From Ascoidea tarda (nom. inval.) (Eukaryota > Ascomycota > Saccharomycetes > Ascoideales > Ascoideaceae), in contig JAKTTS010000008.1 in assembly GCA_030560485.1 (NCBI GenBank), positions 23,544-87,543 of the forward strand: a stretch of DNA of 64,000 bases, given 5' to 3'. The position numbers were made by a program, and so were the translations under genes. Positions 50,465-60,471 of the stretch are shown here, piece after piece. A model generated the notes under the pieces. It did not search any database, had not been told where the DNA came from, and saw only the letters and a program-made list of their open reading frames with translations. The number at the start of each line of letters is the position of its first letter. Position 1 is the first letter of the stretch.

Positions 50465-52881
50465 AGCAGCAACACATGTATCACATAGAACAATAATCAT
50501 TTCTGCTGTTCCATTCCTCAAGCATTTTGCATCGACAATTTAGTTTCAAATTTCAATATATGCATTTATGACCGAAAATTGCAAAAAGAGTGCAACCACA
50601 AAGGCAGCAGAAACAGCAGCAATCATCAGCCTGCAACAGAAGTAACCTTATTTGTCGCGCCCAGACCGTAACGGCCAAACCCAGGGCTGCGGGCCGCAGA
50701 GCCGCGTCAGCTGACACATTTTTGTGCTTGGACGCGGTTGCAAACACCGCGGGGATCCCGTTGTGGCGGGTGTGCAAGGAGCACCTGTTAGGGCTCTAGC
50801 ACCACGAGGTCACGAGACCAATGTGAAACTTTTGGCAGGCGTTGTGGCTCGCTAATGCAGACTGGTTCTTGAGTGTTTCATTTTCCTGCAAATCCAGAAC
50901 CAGGACCGAGTGAGCTCACTTCATGAGCTTAGCACTGGGCTTGGAGGAGTCTGGCTTTGGCAATGTGCAAAGTGCCGACGAAACTGGAGAAGCTGCGGCA
51001 TTTCTGTGGCGAACGGCGAGCGGGACCGAGATCTCTTCCGGCGCACCAAAAAGGTCTGGAGCTTTGAAAGGTCCTAAAATGTCCTGAATATGTCCTGCTA
51101 TTTTTACCTGCTTTTCATATGTCCTCGAGCTTGTACATGCATAACCTTAGGTGATTCTTCTAGGTGTTTGTTCTGTCTCTTGTTGCTTTCATTATATCTC
51201 CAAACAATTTCTATTTAAACATCTCTTTTGCTTTGCAATTTGCTTTCACTGCCTCTTTCCAAGGATCTTCCGTTTCTTGGTTTTTTAAGGGCTGATGCTC
51301 TTTTCTTGTCTCTATTTTAGAAGTTTTTACAGTGTCTTTCGCTTGGAGGAAGAAAACCTTATGGAAAGCTATCACAAACCTTATCATATCACCCAGTTTC
51401 TGTATCCTTTTAGCTACGTAATATTATATTACCAACAATATTGTCTTAGCAATTTACCCTGGAGTTCACACCAGGTCAAATGATCTCCATCTCCATATTA
51501 ACAACTATGATATTGTATCTCGAGTCTTGAATTCTGCCATGCACCCTTAGATAGCCAGTTAACTATCCAGATTTATGTTTCCAGATTTATGTTTCTATAT
51601 TTTCATGTTTGTACATTTTCTCAACTGTGAACAAAACCAAAACATATCTGATGTTTGCCATTTGTAATTTGGTTGTGCTCCGGCTGTTTCTCGCACACCT
51701 CAACTCGATAGGGGACCAGAAAATCTGTGTTTGCTTTGATTAATTTTTCATCCCACAAGAATTTAATGAAATTCCCAGCTTTCACAAAATAGAAAATGCC
51801 CAATTTGTTTTTCTACTTTATTTGTTTTTTTTGCTTTATTTGTTGTGTTTTTTTAATTTCTTTTAATTTGTTTTGAAAAAGAAATTCCCATAATTCCCAA
51901 ATCGGAAAAATTGGAAAAACTGAAAAACAATTGAAACAAAAAAACATGAAATTATACAAATAAATTAAAAAAATTAAAAATATAGGCACCAGATTATCCT
52001 GCATCTTCCTGAGTCTCATATTTAATGGCCCAGCTATATCTACTTGTTGCTCTCTTACATATTACTCTAATACTCCACTTAAATAACTGGAACTGGCACT
52101 GGATTTTCAGGCCAGCTGATTCATTTTTCAGTAAATCGCTTACCTCCTCATGATTTGTAGCTCATAATCACTCATATTGATTCATATTTGTGTGTGTATA
52201 GTACATATCATACATTATATGTTATGTTATAATTGGCGATTCGCTTCAGCATCCACTTTTGATTCAATCTTTCGATTTGGTTGTGCTATTTTTAATATAT
52301 TCTTTCGTAAATTTTACTTTCTCTTTAAAGTAAGTGAAAAAAAAGAAAAAGGTTATTTCCAATTGGTTTTCATTTTATTTTCAATTTTATTTTCTATTAC
52401 AATTACAATTACAATTATAACTATAATTTTAAATTTAAATTTTATTTTACTCAATACCTAAAATTAAAAAACAAAAATAATTGTTTTCTTTCTTTTTCTT
52501 TTGTCCAATATACATATACAAATACAAATTTTCATACCTTCAAATATTCTTATAAATGTATATATATATATATATATATATTATATAATATATATAAACT
52601 TCTTTTCTTCTTTTATCTCGTATTTTCTTTTTCATTTTCCTTTTTTCATTTTTCTTTTAAGTGATTCATTTTTTTTCTAGTTATCTATTTATCAAATAAA
52701 TATTTCAGCTTTATTCCTCTAAATTGCACTTAATACAAAATTGTTCTCTCATATTTTTTTATTTTTGTTTTTATTTTGTTCACACTATAATATACCAAAT
52801 CATATTAAATTCAATTCAATTCAATTTAATCCAACCCACTAATAATTTTTAATTCAATTCACACTAATAACAATACACAAA
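50465..52881. other. 2.4-kb intergenic region between PMT4 and the chitinase
   Basis: No supported gene. It has a GC-rich patch at about 50640-51060, rich in CGG/CCG and with a CAGCTG, then mixed sequence. An AT-rich stretch near the chitinase start carries a TA repeat and AATTC/AATTT runs. Confidence 0.65.
52559..52597 (+). repeat. (TA)n repeat
   Basis: About 12 uninterrupted TA dinucleotides followed by imperfect ones, about 290 bp upstream of the chitinase ATG, in a TATA-rich promoter. Confidence 0.85.
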
Positions 52882-54039
52882 ATGCGAATCCCATTCATAC
52901 TATTTATAACTTTCCTTCTTCAATTTTCCGCTACTTTGGGTAAATTCAACAAGAAATCTAAAAAAAATGTAGCAGCTTATTGGGGTCAAAATACAATGGG
53001 TACCCAAACAAATTTCACTACAGAAGAAGAAAGATTATCGTATTACTGTCAATCGGATTCTGTCGATATTATTCTATTAGCTTTCATGAACTTGTTCCCA
53101 GGTAATAACTCAATTCCAAGATTGGTCTTCTCAGCTGGTGAATTCTCCTACACTTATCAAGATACAATCACTCAATTAGAGACTGATATTAAAACTTGTC
53201 AAAAAAATGAAAAATTAGTCTTGTTATCCTTGGGTGGTCAAAGTGCTGGCTATGGGTTTTCAAGTGTTGCCGAAGCTGTTAATTTTGCTTCCATATTATG
53301 GGACATGTTTGGTGAAGACTATGATGATGATCAATTAAGACCATTTGGCTCTGCTATAGTTGATGGTTTTGATTTTGATATCGAAAACGGTAATGATGTT
53401 GGATACGTTGAACTAATAGAAGAATTGAGAGAGATAATCGATGAAAATGGTTCAAAGGATTACTACATCTCTGCTGCTCCCCAGTGTCCATATCCAGCTG
53501 ATGATGTCGTTGAAATCTTGAACAATTCCTACGTTGATTTCCTATTTATTCAGTTTTACAATAATGAACATAACTGTGATGCAAATACGGACCGATTTAA
53601 TTGGAATACATGGGCAAGCTACGCTAAGGATATCTCCAAAAATGACGACGTCAAAATATATTTGGGATTGCCAGGCTCAAATAAATCAGCAGTGTCTGGA
53701 TTTATTGATAATTCAACGTTGTTAGAGAGCAGAATCAATCAGGCAAAAAAGAATAGTAGTTTTGGTGGTGTTATGGTGTGGGATGCATCTACTAGTTTCA
53801 ACACAACAATTGACGATGAACTTTATATTGATATGATTAAATATCTTTTAACTGGAGACGACAAATACTTTGAAGAACAAAGCAGCTCATATGTTTGCAC
53901 AGAGACTGATCGTTGTTTCAATCAATATAACCATGTAACAAGTACAAGTGAAGATAATGGCATGAAGCAAATAAGTATCTTGTATGGCATTTCTCCAATA
54001 TTGTCGGGAATAATAACATTCATAATGTTCTTATATTGA
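52882..54039 (+). CDS. GH18 endochitinase, probably GPI-anchored
   Basis: A 385-residue secreted protein. Its signal peptide ends near residue 20. A single GH18 barrel spans residues 27-320: NVAAYWGQN at the start, LLSLGGQSAGYG, and the catalytic DGFDFDIEN (Asp161, Asp164, Asp166, proton donor Glu168). Such chitinases hydrolyse septal chitin for cell separation (Cts1) or remodel walls (Candida Cht family). The Ser/Thr-rich region and chitin-binding domain of Cts1 are missing. Instead a short linker (TSTSEDNG) leads to a 20-residue hydrophobic C-terminus ending FIMFLY, the pattern of a GPI signal. Placement at plasma membrane or wall is inferred from that. Confidence 0.92.
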   Translation: MRIPFILFITFLLQFSATLGKFNKKSKKNVAAYWGQNTMGTQTNFTTEEERLSYYCQSDSVDIILLAFMNLFPGNNSIPRLVFSAGEFSYTYQDTITQLETDIKTCQKNEKLVLLSLGGQSAGYGFSSVAEAVNFASILWDMFGEDYDDDQLRPFGSAIVDGFDFDIENGNDVGYVELIEELREIIDENGSKDYYISAAPQCPYPADDVVEILNNSYVDFLFIQFYNNEHNCDANTDRFNWNTWASYAKDISKNDDVKIYLGLPGSNKSAVSGFIDNSTLLESRINQAKKNSSFGGVMVWDASTSFNTTIDDELYIDMIKYLLTGDDKYFEEQSSSYVCTETDRCFNQYNHVTSTSEDNGMKQISILYGISPILSGIITFIMFLY

Positions 54040-54541
54040 ATGAGATAATGAGACAAACATACTTTCTTTCTTTGTTGACGTTTTTACTCTTTACCACTGC
54101 TCTTATCGTTGTTATTATATCCATTACTAATAGCTGTGGTTACTATATTTTTTGTTGTTCACGGTATTTATTGACTTTCTTTTTCTTTTACATAACTTTT
54201 TTTTAATTCAGGCATTCAGGTTAGACTAGTTAGAGGCAAGTCTTTTGTATTTTAAGCTGTAGCAATTCCTTTTCCTTTGCAAGATATTCACTGTTCTCCA
54301 GTGCTAGAAGCAAGAACAAAATGATAGTTCATAATAGAGCTCATTAGGCCCCTTCAGTTGCTCCCGATCGGGCAGTTCCAGATTTTCCACGTTTTTGGTA
54401 CCAACCCACAAAGCTGTTTGGTCCAGACCTAATGGGGCCGGGCTTTTTTTTATTTTTCGCAACCGTTTTTCGCAACCGTTTTTCGCATTTTTTTCGTGTT
54501 TTTTTTTCGCGCTGATCTTAAAAATGCCATTTAGCCTCCAG

Positions 54542-54563
54542 CCGGCTATCAGCTGATAGCCGG
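54542..54563. promoter_or_regulatory. 22-bp perfect palindrome containing inverted GATA motifs
   Basis: The two 11-bp half sites (ccggctatcag / ctgatagccgg) are exact reverse complements with no spacer. Extending four more bases each side adds one mismatch. The palindrome holds CGG/CCG ends, TATC/GATA and a central CAGCTG. It could be a dimeric factor site or, in RNA, a 3'-end hairpin between two convergent genes. Confidence 0.55.
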
Positions 54564-54661
54564 TTGGTTGTGGCTTTATGGTCGGAAGTTTGACCAGAAG
54601 CAGTCGGTTTACATTTGTTGTCTTCGCGGATCCGTCTGGATTCCACACTTGAAAATGCTGA

Positions 54662-54695
54662 AGATGGTGGAGATGGTGGAGATGGTGGAGATGGT
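54662..54695 (+). repeat. 9-bp tandem repeat (agatggtgg)
   Basis: Nearly four tandem units lie in the convergent region between the chitinase and the SLM1-like gene. Confidence 0.75.
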
Positions 54696-54906
54696 CTTCA
54701 TTCACTTACTATATAATTCAGCAGACCATATTTAAGAAAATTGTCTTCAAATAAAAATTCCACAAAGGATGGGTATTAAGGGTCCACGGATTTAAATTAA
54801 ACTAAAACAAAATTAAAACAAAGCTAGAGTAAACATACCTAAACATCTTGCACGTAAAGAAACAAAAAGAATAAAAACAAAGAAAAAATTAAAACCAAAT
54901 TACGTA

Positions 54907-57063
54907 CTAGGAAATTATGGTAGCTGAAGGAACCCATGCACCTGGAGCTGAAGCTTTCACTGACTGGGCTGATTTGTTTGGAGGAGGACCAGGGGGTCTT
55001 TCTATTTGATTAGCTGGCTGAATTGGAGATTCTTGAACTATTGGTTCAAGAGCTGGCTCACGAGGTGCCGGATTAAAAGCGGGTTCAGTAGGCTGAACAA
55101 CTGGCTGAGGAGTTTGTTGTGTAACTGGTTCAGGAGCTGTTTCTGGAACTCTTTCTGGAACTGGTTCAGGGACTGGTTCAGGGACTAGTTGAACAGGTGG
55201 CTGTGTAGTGTTTTGTACTGGTTCTGCTCTTTGATCAGTTTCTAAAATTGCACCTTTCTGTTGGCTTTCTTCGACTTTTTCAAGTGGTGCATTTGGATCA
55301 TTAACAACAATAGGGTTTATTTGAAGAGTATCTTCTATTTCTTCTTCATCTTCTCTTTCGGGCTCTGTTTGGAGCAATCCAGTGGCTTCTTTTAATACAT
55401 TATACCAAATTAACATGTCTTCCTTTGAAGCAAATTTCAATTCAATCAATTTTTTATGACTAGAGAATTTTGTAAGAAAACTTTTATTACAGTCTGCGCC
55501 TTTAATTTGAAATTTGTATTCAACTTCTTTAATGTATTTCTTCTTTTTAGAGAATTTTCTTGAAAAAGTATTTTTTATTGATTTAGATTTGGATCTGGTA
55601 ATCTCAGCAGGCGCACTTTCATCTCCAAGATAGGTTGGTGAACCATCATTTTCACTACTATATGATCCTTGACTTGGAACTCTGATTGTGGTTGTTTGGT
55701 GTTTGTAATCCTGAATTGATGCATTCAACGTGCAATCTGGTAAATAGAATACGAATTCTGGGTCTCCAAAATGATATTTGTCCTTGAAATTAATTAGATA
55801 TTTTGACCTAGTAACAACAAAATCACTTGATTTGAGGTGATCTGATTTTAAATTTGAAATTCTTTTATAATTTAATTCATTTTCAATTATTGGAATGGTT
55901 AGCGGATTATCTTTATTGGGGAAAACCGTATTATCAATGGTTTTTCTAATATTTCTATCGATTATTACCTCGCTTTCAGCTAATGCATCAACATTTAATA
56001 ATAAATTTAAAGCCTCTGAATTGTTTGAAATTAAACGGCTATTAGTCAATTCGTCATTTGAGTTTGTGTTTGTATTTGTATTTTTATTCAGATTTGGAGT
56101 GTCATTTGAATCCAAATCTAAACTCCCACTGGTTATCAAACTTAAATTATTGACATTGTTTGGAGAAATGAAATAATCCCATTCAAATTGATTGTCTAAA
56201 AGTGAAAATTCGTTTATAATATTTTTCAAATTTGCATCAAATAAAGAAGAAAACTTCAAAACGTATTGAGTTAGAGAGATCAAGTTAGTTTTGATATTGT
56301 TGACAATAAAATTTGATTCGAAATTTTTGAAATTACGAATAGTTTTGATGAATGAATCGATTAAAGAATTTTCAATTGAGATAAAACTCGAGGAGGTCTT
56401 TAATAAATGTTTTTTCAATAAATAAGGATCATTTTCAAAATCGCTTAATGATCGATTTGAATCCTTTAATTGCAAGATTATTTCGTTTAATTTATTTGAT
56501 TCATGAGTTGATTTTTTCTTGTATTTGTCGTAATCCTTTAAATAGGTGATGTTATCATGAATAATTTTTTTCTTTTCAATTTGAATGTCATTAATTGTTT
56601 TCTTCAATTCGGGTACTATTGATCGAAGTAACTGTTCTAATCCGTGAGTTTGAATGATGTTATCGTTGTTTTTGAGCCTTAATAATTCAAATAGCCCATA
56701 AATACCTTTCAAATGATCGCCTGTGGAAGCAACGTTGTCTAACTCGCCATTTCCATTAGCATTGTGATTAGTATTAATACCAGATGAGTTATAGACATCA
56801 GTGTCGCTGCTATTTTTCGATCCCTCGATAGTATGCACAGGGAATTGGGGTTTTTGAGTTAGGTTCTTCTTGATCTTCTCAAAGCCCTCAGAGATTTTTT
56901 CAGCTAAGTAAATGTAGCCCTCAGAGTAATTGACCAACAATTCGATAGCGTGAATCCAATGGTCTAATCTTGTCACCAAGATCGAAGACACATCAGGGAG
57001 AGTTTCATTGATCAAATCGTGTTGAACACTTGGAGTGGAAGAATCAACAACAGCTGCACTCAT
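54907..57063 (-). CDS. Slm1/Slm2-like BAR-PH protein
   Basis: A 718-residue protein. Residues about 20-300 form a helical BAR-like domain, opening with SSILVTRLDHWIHAIELLVNY as in Slm proteins. A PH domain spans about 425-560. It includes SKYLINFKDKYHFGDPEFVFYLPD, a basic insert (KNTFSRKFSKKKKY) and the closing helix KEDMLIWYNVLKEA. In yeast Slm1/2 bind PI(4,5)P2 at eisosomes and deliver membrane stress signals to TORC2. The C-terminal 130 residues are a Pro/Glu/Val-rich tail with PEPVPE repeats. I do not see a calcineurin-docking PxIxIT motif, so that part of Slm control may differ. The ATG at 57063 is the first of the frame. Confidence 0.72.
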   Translation of the reverse strand: MSAAVVDSSTPSVQHDLINETLPDVSSILVTRLDHWIHAIELLVNYSEGYIYLAEKISEGFEKIKKNLTQKPQFPVHTIEGSKNSSDTDVYNSSGINTNHNANGNGELDNVASTGDHLKGIYGLFELLRLKNNDNIIQTHGLEQLLRSIVPELKKTINDIQIEKKKIIHDNITYLKDYDKYKKKSTHESNKLNEIILQLKDSNRSLSDFENDPYLLKKHLLKTSSSFISIENSLIDSFIKTIRNFKNFESNFIVNNIKTNLISLTQYVLKFSSLFDANLKNIINEFSLLDNQFEWDYFISPNNVNNLSLITSGSLDLDSNDTPNLNKNTNTNTNSNDELTNSRLISNNSEALNLLLNVDALAESEVIIDRNIRKTIDNTVFPNKDNPLTIPIIENELNYKRISNLKSDHLKSSDFVVTRSKYLINFKDKYHFGDPEFVFYLPDCTLNASIQDYKHQTTTIRVPSQGSYSSENDGSPTYLGDESAPAEITRSKSKSIKNTFSRKFSKKKKYIKEVEYKFQIKGADCNKSFLTKFSSHKKLIELKFASKEDMLIWYNVLKEATGLLQTEPEREDEEEIEDTLQINPIVVNDPNAPLEKVEESQQKGAILETDQRAEPVQNTTQPPVQLVPEPVPEPVPERVPETAPEPVTQQTPQPVVQPTEPAFNPAPREPALEPIVQESPIQPANQIERPPGPPPNKSAQSVKASAPGAWVPSATIIS

Positions 57064-57446
57064 TGTAGATGACAATAGCTGGGTGATTTGATTAGCGATA
57101 GCCTTGGTATCTTATTGATTAATATGAAAAAAAGTAATTACTACCAAGGAAAGTCTCCCATATATATATTGTTGGGTCTTGTATGATCTTGTTCACCACA
57201 ACTGCTACACGACTGAAATTCAGAACCTAAACCCTAAACTAACTTCCAGAACAAGTCAGTAAAAGCAATTCTGGAGATCAGAGCCCTTTGACGACACTGC
57301 AGGCAAGTTGGCTTATGACCTAGAAGTAGCAGCAGCAAGGGGGCATCTGCCGCTGTTTTCATCTCCAGTCCTGGCTCTGCTTCCTCCCAGCGATGTATTT
57401 GCTGGCAAGCCCAAGGGGAATTTCTCTCGCCACCAACGTTGTCTCC
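57064..57446. other. GC-richer divergent promoter, SLM1-like gene / ETP1
   Basis: 383 bp shared by two divergent genes. GC content by eye is clearly higher than in either gene body, and the higher GC continues about 200 bp into ETP1. An upstream in-frame ATG for ETP1 lies at 57393. Confidence 0.6.
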
Positions 57447-59651
57447 ATGGACTCTGCTTGCTACAATACTGAATATGTCATCTGTATTGATGTGTTTTCG
57501 CACGACCACCTTAGTAAAACACAGGCCACTGACACTGGCAGCAGTTACTTGGGTCATCTTTTCCAGCAGAACGTCGATTCCACGCACAGCTTACCTCTCG
57601 TTGACAGCTGGTGTGTGAAAGCAATCAACACCAGGGACATCTTCTGCCCATACAATCCAGCTTCCGAAACCACTTTCACCAAGAGACAGACTCTACCCCT
57701 TGTTGCTAAAAGTTCTAGGAAAGACTCCTTCAAGAAACCAGCTACAGACGTTTTTGTTGACTACAGATTCACTCAATTATCCATATTACCACTCGACATG
57801 GATCTTGCCACTGATGCTGATATCGAACCCTTGAGAGCAAAGGTTCTAGGGTATGGTGTCATAAGATTATATCGACAAAACGAAAACATCAATAAGGATA
57901 CTGGCGATGATGATATTTTCAAAAGTGGCTCTGAGTCTAATAAGCGATTCTCGTTATCCGACAAAATGAACTCGTTATCATTGACTTCATCGTCCCAGCA
58001 ACATTTGAATTTGACTACAAAGTCCTCTTTGAAATTACCAAGAAGAAAAAACAGAACATTAAAAGTAAGCGAAAATGACAATGGCGATGAGAATGAAAAA
58101 GAGAAAGAGAAAGAGAAAGAGAAAGAGAAAGAACAAAATGAAATTTTTCAAAAAAATTTACTTGCTTACAATAAAAGTAAACAATTGAATGAAATCAGTG
58201 GTGATGGAACAATAATTGCGATTGTTGCTGTACCGAGCTATTTTACTGCCACCGATTTGTTGGGATTTGTTGGAGAAACTGCAAGAGAAAATGTGTCACA
58301 TTTTCGATTTATTAAATCGCATACCCCAAATCGATTTATGGTATTGATGAAATTCAGAACAAAGAAAAATGCTTTGTTCTTTCAAGATAGTTACAATGGC
58401 AGGAAATTCAATTCAATGGAACCGGAGACTTGCCATGTTATATTTGTTAAATCGATTTTATTTAGAACAGATAATGATCATAGAGTTGAAAACCAGTCCA
58501 ATTCAATTCCTTACCTATTAGATGATCCATTTATGTCAAACCCAAAGCATTCTCGTTCTCATTCTCAATCTCAATTGACAGTAAAACCTCTACCACCTCC
58601 AACTCCCAAATTGATAGAATTGCCAACTTGCCCTGTATGTTTGGAAAGAATGGACTCCAGTATCTCAGGCTTGTTGACAATTCCATGCCAACATACTTTT
58701 CATTGCCAATGTCTAAGCAAATGGAAAGACGACACTTGCCCAATTTGTAGATACACTTCATTGAAGTATAGAAAATTTGATTTTAACTCAAATAATATTA
58801 ACAATATCAATACCAATGAGCATACTGAAGATAAATGTTTCTTTTGTGGAATTCAACAAAATTTATGGATCTGTTTAATATGTGGTAATATAGGGTGTGG
58901 GCGTTACGATTCAGGTCATGCTATTGAGCATTTCAAAGAGACTGGACACTGTTTTTCAATGGATATAAACAGTCAAAGAGTTTGGGATTACGCTGGTGAT
59001 AACTATGTTCACAGACTACTAACTAATGAAGCTGATGGCAAATTGGTAGAATTGCCCTCGAGAAATGACTGCTCATCCAACGCAAATTCTGAAAAAAACG
59101 CAAATGGATCCAATGACTCTAAAGTCGAAAACATGAATCTTGAATATACCCATATTTTGGTCTCGCAGCTAGAAAGTCAACGAGAGTATTTCGAAGACAA
59201 AATCAGCCAACTTGTCGATAAAAATCAAAAACTATCAGACGAAAACGAGCAGTTAGAGAAATCTCTAAGCAAACTAGAGGCCTCCATAAAAACGATCAAG
59301 GAGGAGTCGTTGTCTGCGATAGAAAGCAAAATGGACAAGTATTCAAAGTTGCTAACCAAAAACTTTGAAAAGTACAACGAGTTGAACAAAAGATACCAGG
59401 AGGAAAAGTCGATGGGAGAAGGGTTGTTTCGAAGAATCCAAAAATTGGAAGGTGACAAGAAGAAGCTTGTCGACGAGAAGATGGAGCTCCAGACGAGCAA
59501 CGAGGACTTGGGTGAGCAGGTCAAGGATTTGATGTTCTACTTGGAGAGCCAGGACAAGTTCCGCGACGCGGCCGAGGACGTGAAAGAGGGAACCGTTGTC
59601 CTCCAGCCGCCGGCAAAGAAGCACCGGTCCCGCAACAAAAAGAAGCGCTAG
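57447..59651 (+). CDS. ETP1: Etp1/BRAP2 RING-type E3 ligase
   Basis: A 734-residue protein with the BRAP2 order of domains. A BRAP2/RRM-like domain lies at about 250-340 (AIVAVPSYFTATDLLGFVG, RFMVLMKFRT). The C3H2C3-type RING starts at Cys395 (CPVCLERMD, then CQHTFHCQC and CPIC). The ubiquitin-binding UBP zinc finger starts at Cys464 (CFFCG, CLICGNIGCGRY, HFKETGHCF). A long coiled coil (about 560-690) and a basic tail (KKHRSRNKKKR) follow. S. cerevisiae Etp1 works in ethanol tolerance and transporter turnover; human BRAP2 is an E3 ligase. An earlier ATG at 57393 would add 18 residues, including a CTG codon avoided elsewhere in this gene, so Met at 57447 (MDSACYNTEY) is preferred. SKP1 starts 94 bp after the stop. 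Confidence 0.9.
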   Translation: MDSACYNTEYVICIDVFSHDHLSKTQATDTGSSYLGHLFQQNVDSTHSLPLVDSWCVKAINTRDIFCPYNPASETTFTKRQTLPLVAKSSRKDSFKKPATDVFVDYRFTQLSILPLDMDLATDADIEPLRAKVLGYGVIRLYRQNENINKDTGDDDIFKSGSESNKRFSLSDKMNSLSLTSSSQQHLNLTTKSSLKLPRRKNRTLKVSENDNGDENEKEKEKEKEKEKEQNEIFQKNLLAYNKSKQLNEISGDGTIIAIVAVPSYFTATDLLGFVGETARENVSHFRFIKSHTPNRFMVLMKFRTKKNALFFQDSYNGRKFNSMEPETCHVIFVKSILFRTDNDHRVENQSNSIPYLLDDPFMSNPKHSRSHSQSQLTVKPLPPPTPKLIELPTCPVCLERMDSSISGLLTIPCQHTFHCQCLSKWKDDTCPICRYTSLKYRKFDFNSNNINNINTNEHTEDKCFFCGIQQNLWICLICGNIGCGRYDSGHAIEHFKETGHCFSMDINSQRVWDYAGDNYVHRLLTNEADGKLVELPSRNDCSSNANSEKNANGSNDSKVENMNLEYTHILVSQLESQREYFEDKISQLVDKNQKLSDENEQLEKSLSKLEASIKTIKEESLSAIESKMDKYSKLLTKNFEKYNELNKRYQEEKSMGEGLFRRIQKLEGDKKKLVDEKMELQTSNEDLGEQVKDLMFYLESQDKFRDAAEDVKEGTVVLQPPAKKHRSRNKKKR

Positions 59652-59745
59652 GCTTGTCTTCGAGTGCTAAGCACTGACACCAAAGGGTCTGTTCCTCACA
59701 AGCAGTTGTTCTCTGGTCCAGCAACAACTCCTTTTACTATCCAAG

Positions 59746-60273
59746 ATGGCACCTTCACCAAACGACACTGTTGTATTGCTCTCCTCAGACCACCAACGCT
59801 TTGTTGTTGAGAAAAACATCATAAACAAGTCTATTGTCATCAAAAACATCATCGAAGAATTAAATGGGGCAGCAGATTCTGATGACCCTCAAGATTTGGA
59901 TGGCGAACAAATAGAGATTCCTGTTGGCAATGTCAGATCCTCAGTAATGACTAAAATCATAGAATGGTGTAAACACCACAGAAACACCACGTTTCCAGAC
60001 GACGATTTTGACGAGCCAAACAAAAGCACTCCCATTGACGATTGGGATAAAAAATTTTTGGAAGTTGATCAAGATATGCTATATGAAATCATTTTGGCTG
60101 CAAATTATCTTAATATCCAACCTTTATTGGATGCTGGTTGCAAGGTTGTAGCAGAAATGATAAAAGGAAAGGGTGTTGTAGAAATAAGAAATACTTTTAA
60201 CATTGTCAACGATTTTTCTCCAGAAGAAGAAGAAGCAATTAGAAAAGAAAACGAATGGGCTGAAGATCGTTAA
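59746..60273 (+). CDS. SKP1: Skp1, SCF ubiquitin ligase adaptor
   Basis: A 175-residue protein matching Skp1. The N-terminal BTB/POZ-like half ([33 protein letters not shown]) contacts cullin Cdc53. The C-terminal F-box-binding helices include [20 protein letters not shown] and the end [16 protein letters not shown]. It links F-box proteins to the SCF ubiquitin ligase core and also serves in the CBF3 kinetochore complex and in Rav1/V-ATPase assembly. It is a little shorter than the S. cerevisiae protein (194 residues) because the acidic loop after residue 40 is short. It shares only 94 bp with the ETP1 stop. An F-box protein gene is also present at 5773-7287. Confidence 0.96.
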   Translation: MAPSPNDTVVLLSSDHQRFVVEKNIINKSIVIKNIIEELNGAADSDDPQDLDGEQIEIPVGNVRSSVMTKIIEWCKHHRNTTFPDDDFDEPNKSTPIDDWDKKFLEVDQDMLYEIILAANYLNIQPLLDAGCKVVAEMIKGKGVVEIRNTFNIVNDFSPEEEEAIRKENEWAEDR

Positions 60274-60471
60274 TATTACTTCGGATACTATATTTTTTCA
60301 TTATTTTTATCGAGTTTTTATTTACTTAGTAGTTTATTTAATTTAATACTTATGTCTTTTTTTTCTCGGCGGTTTTATTTCTTGATGAATATATTATAAT
60401 TACAAATAAAAAAGTAATAAAATATAGAAAACAATATTAATATTTTTTTTTATTTCATATCAATCAAACGT

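Larger units (their letters stand above)
54040..54906. other. Convergent intergenic region, chitinase / SLM1-like gene
   Basis: 867 bp between two stop codons. T-rich sequence comes first. A GC-richer centre has a repeated ttttcgcaaccg element (about 54455-54490) and a 22-bp perfect palindrome (54542-54563). A 9-bp repeat follows. No gene seen. Confidence 0.65.

Noticed and set aside
57393-57446. Longer N-terminus for ETP1
   Set aside because: Contains a CTG codon and adds sequence not typical of Etp1; kept only as an alternative start.
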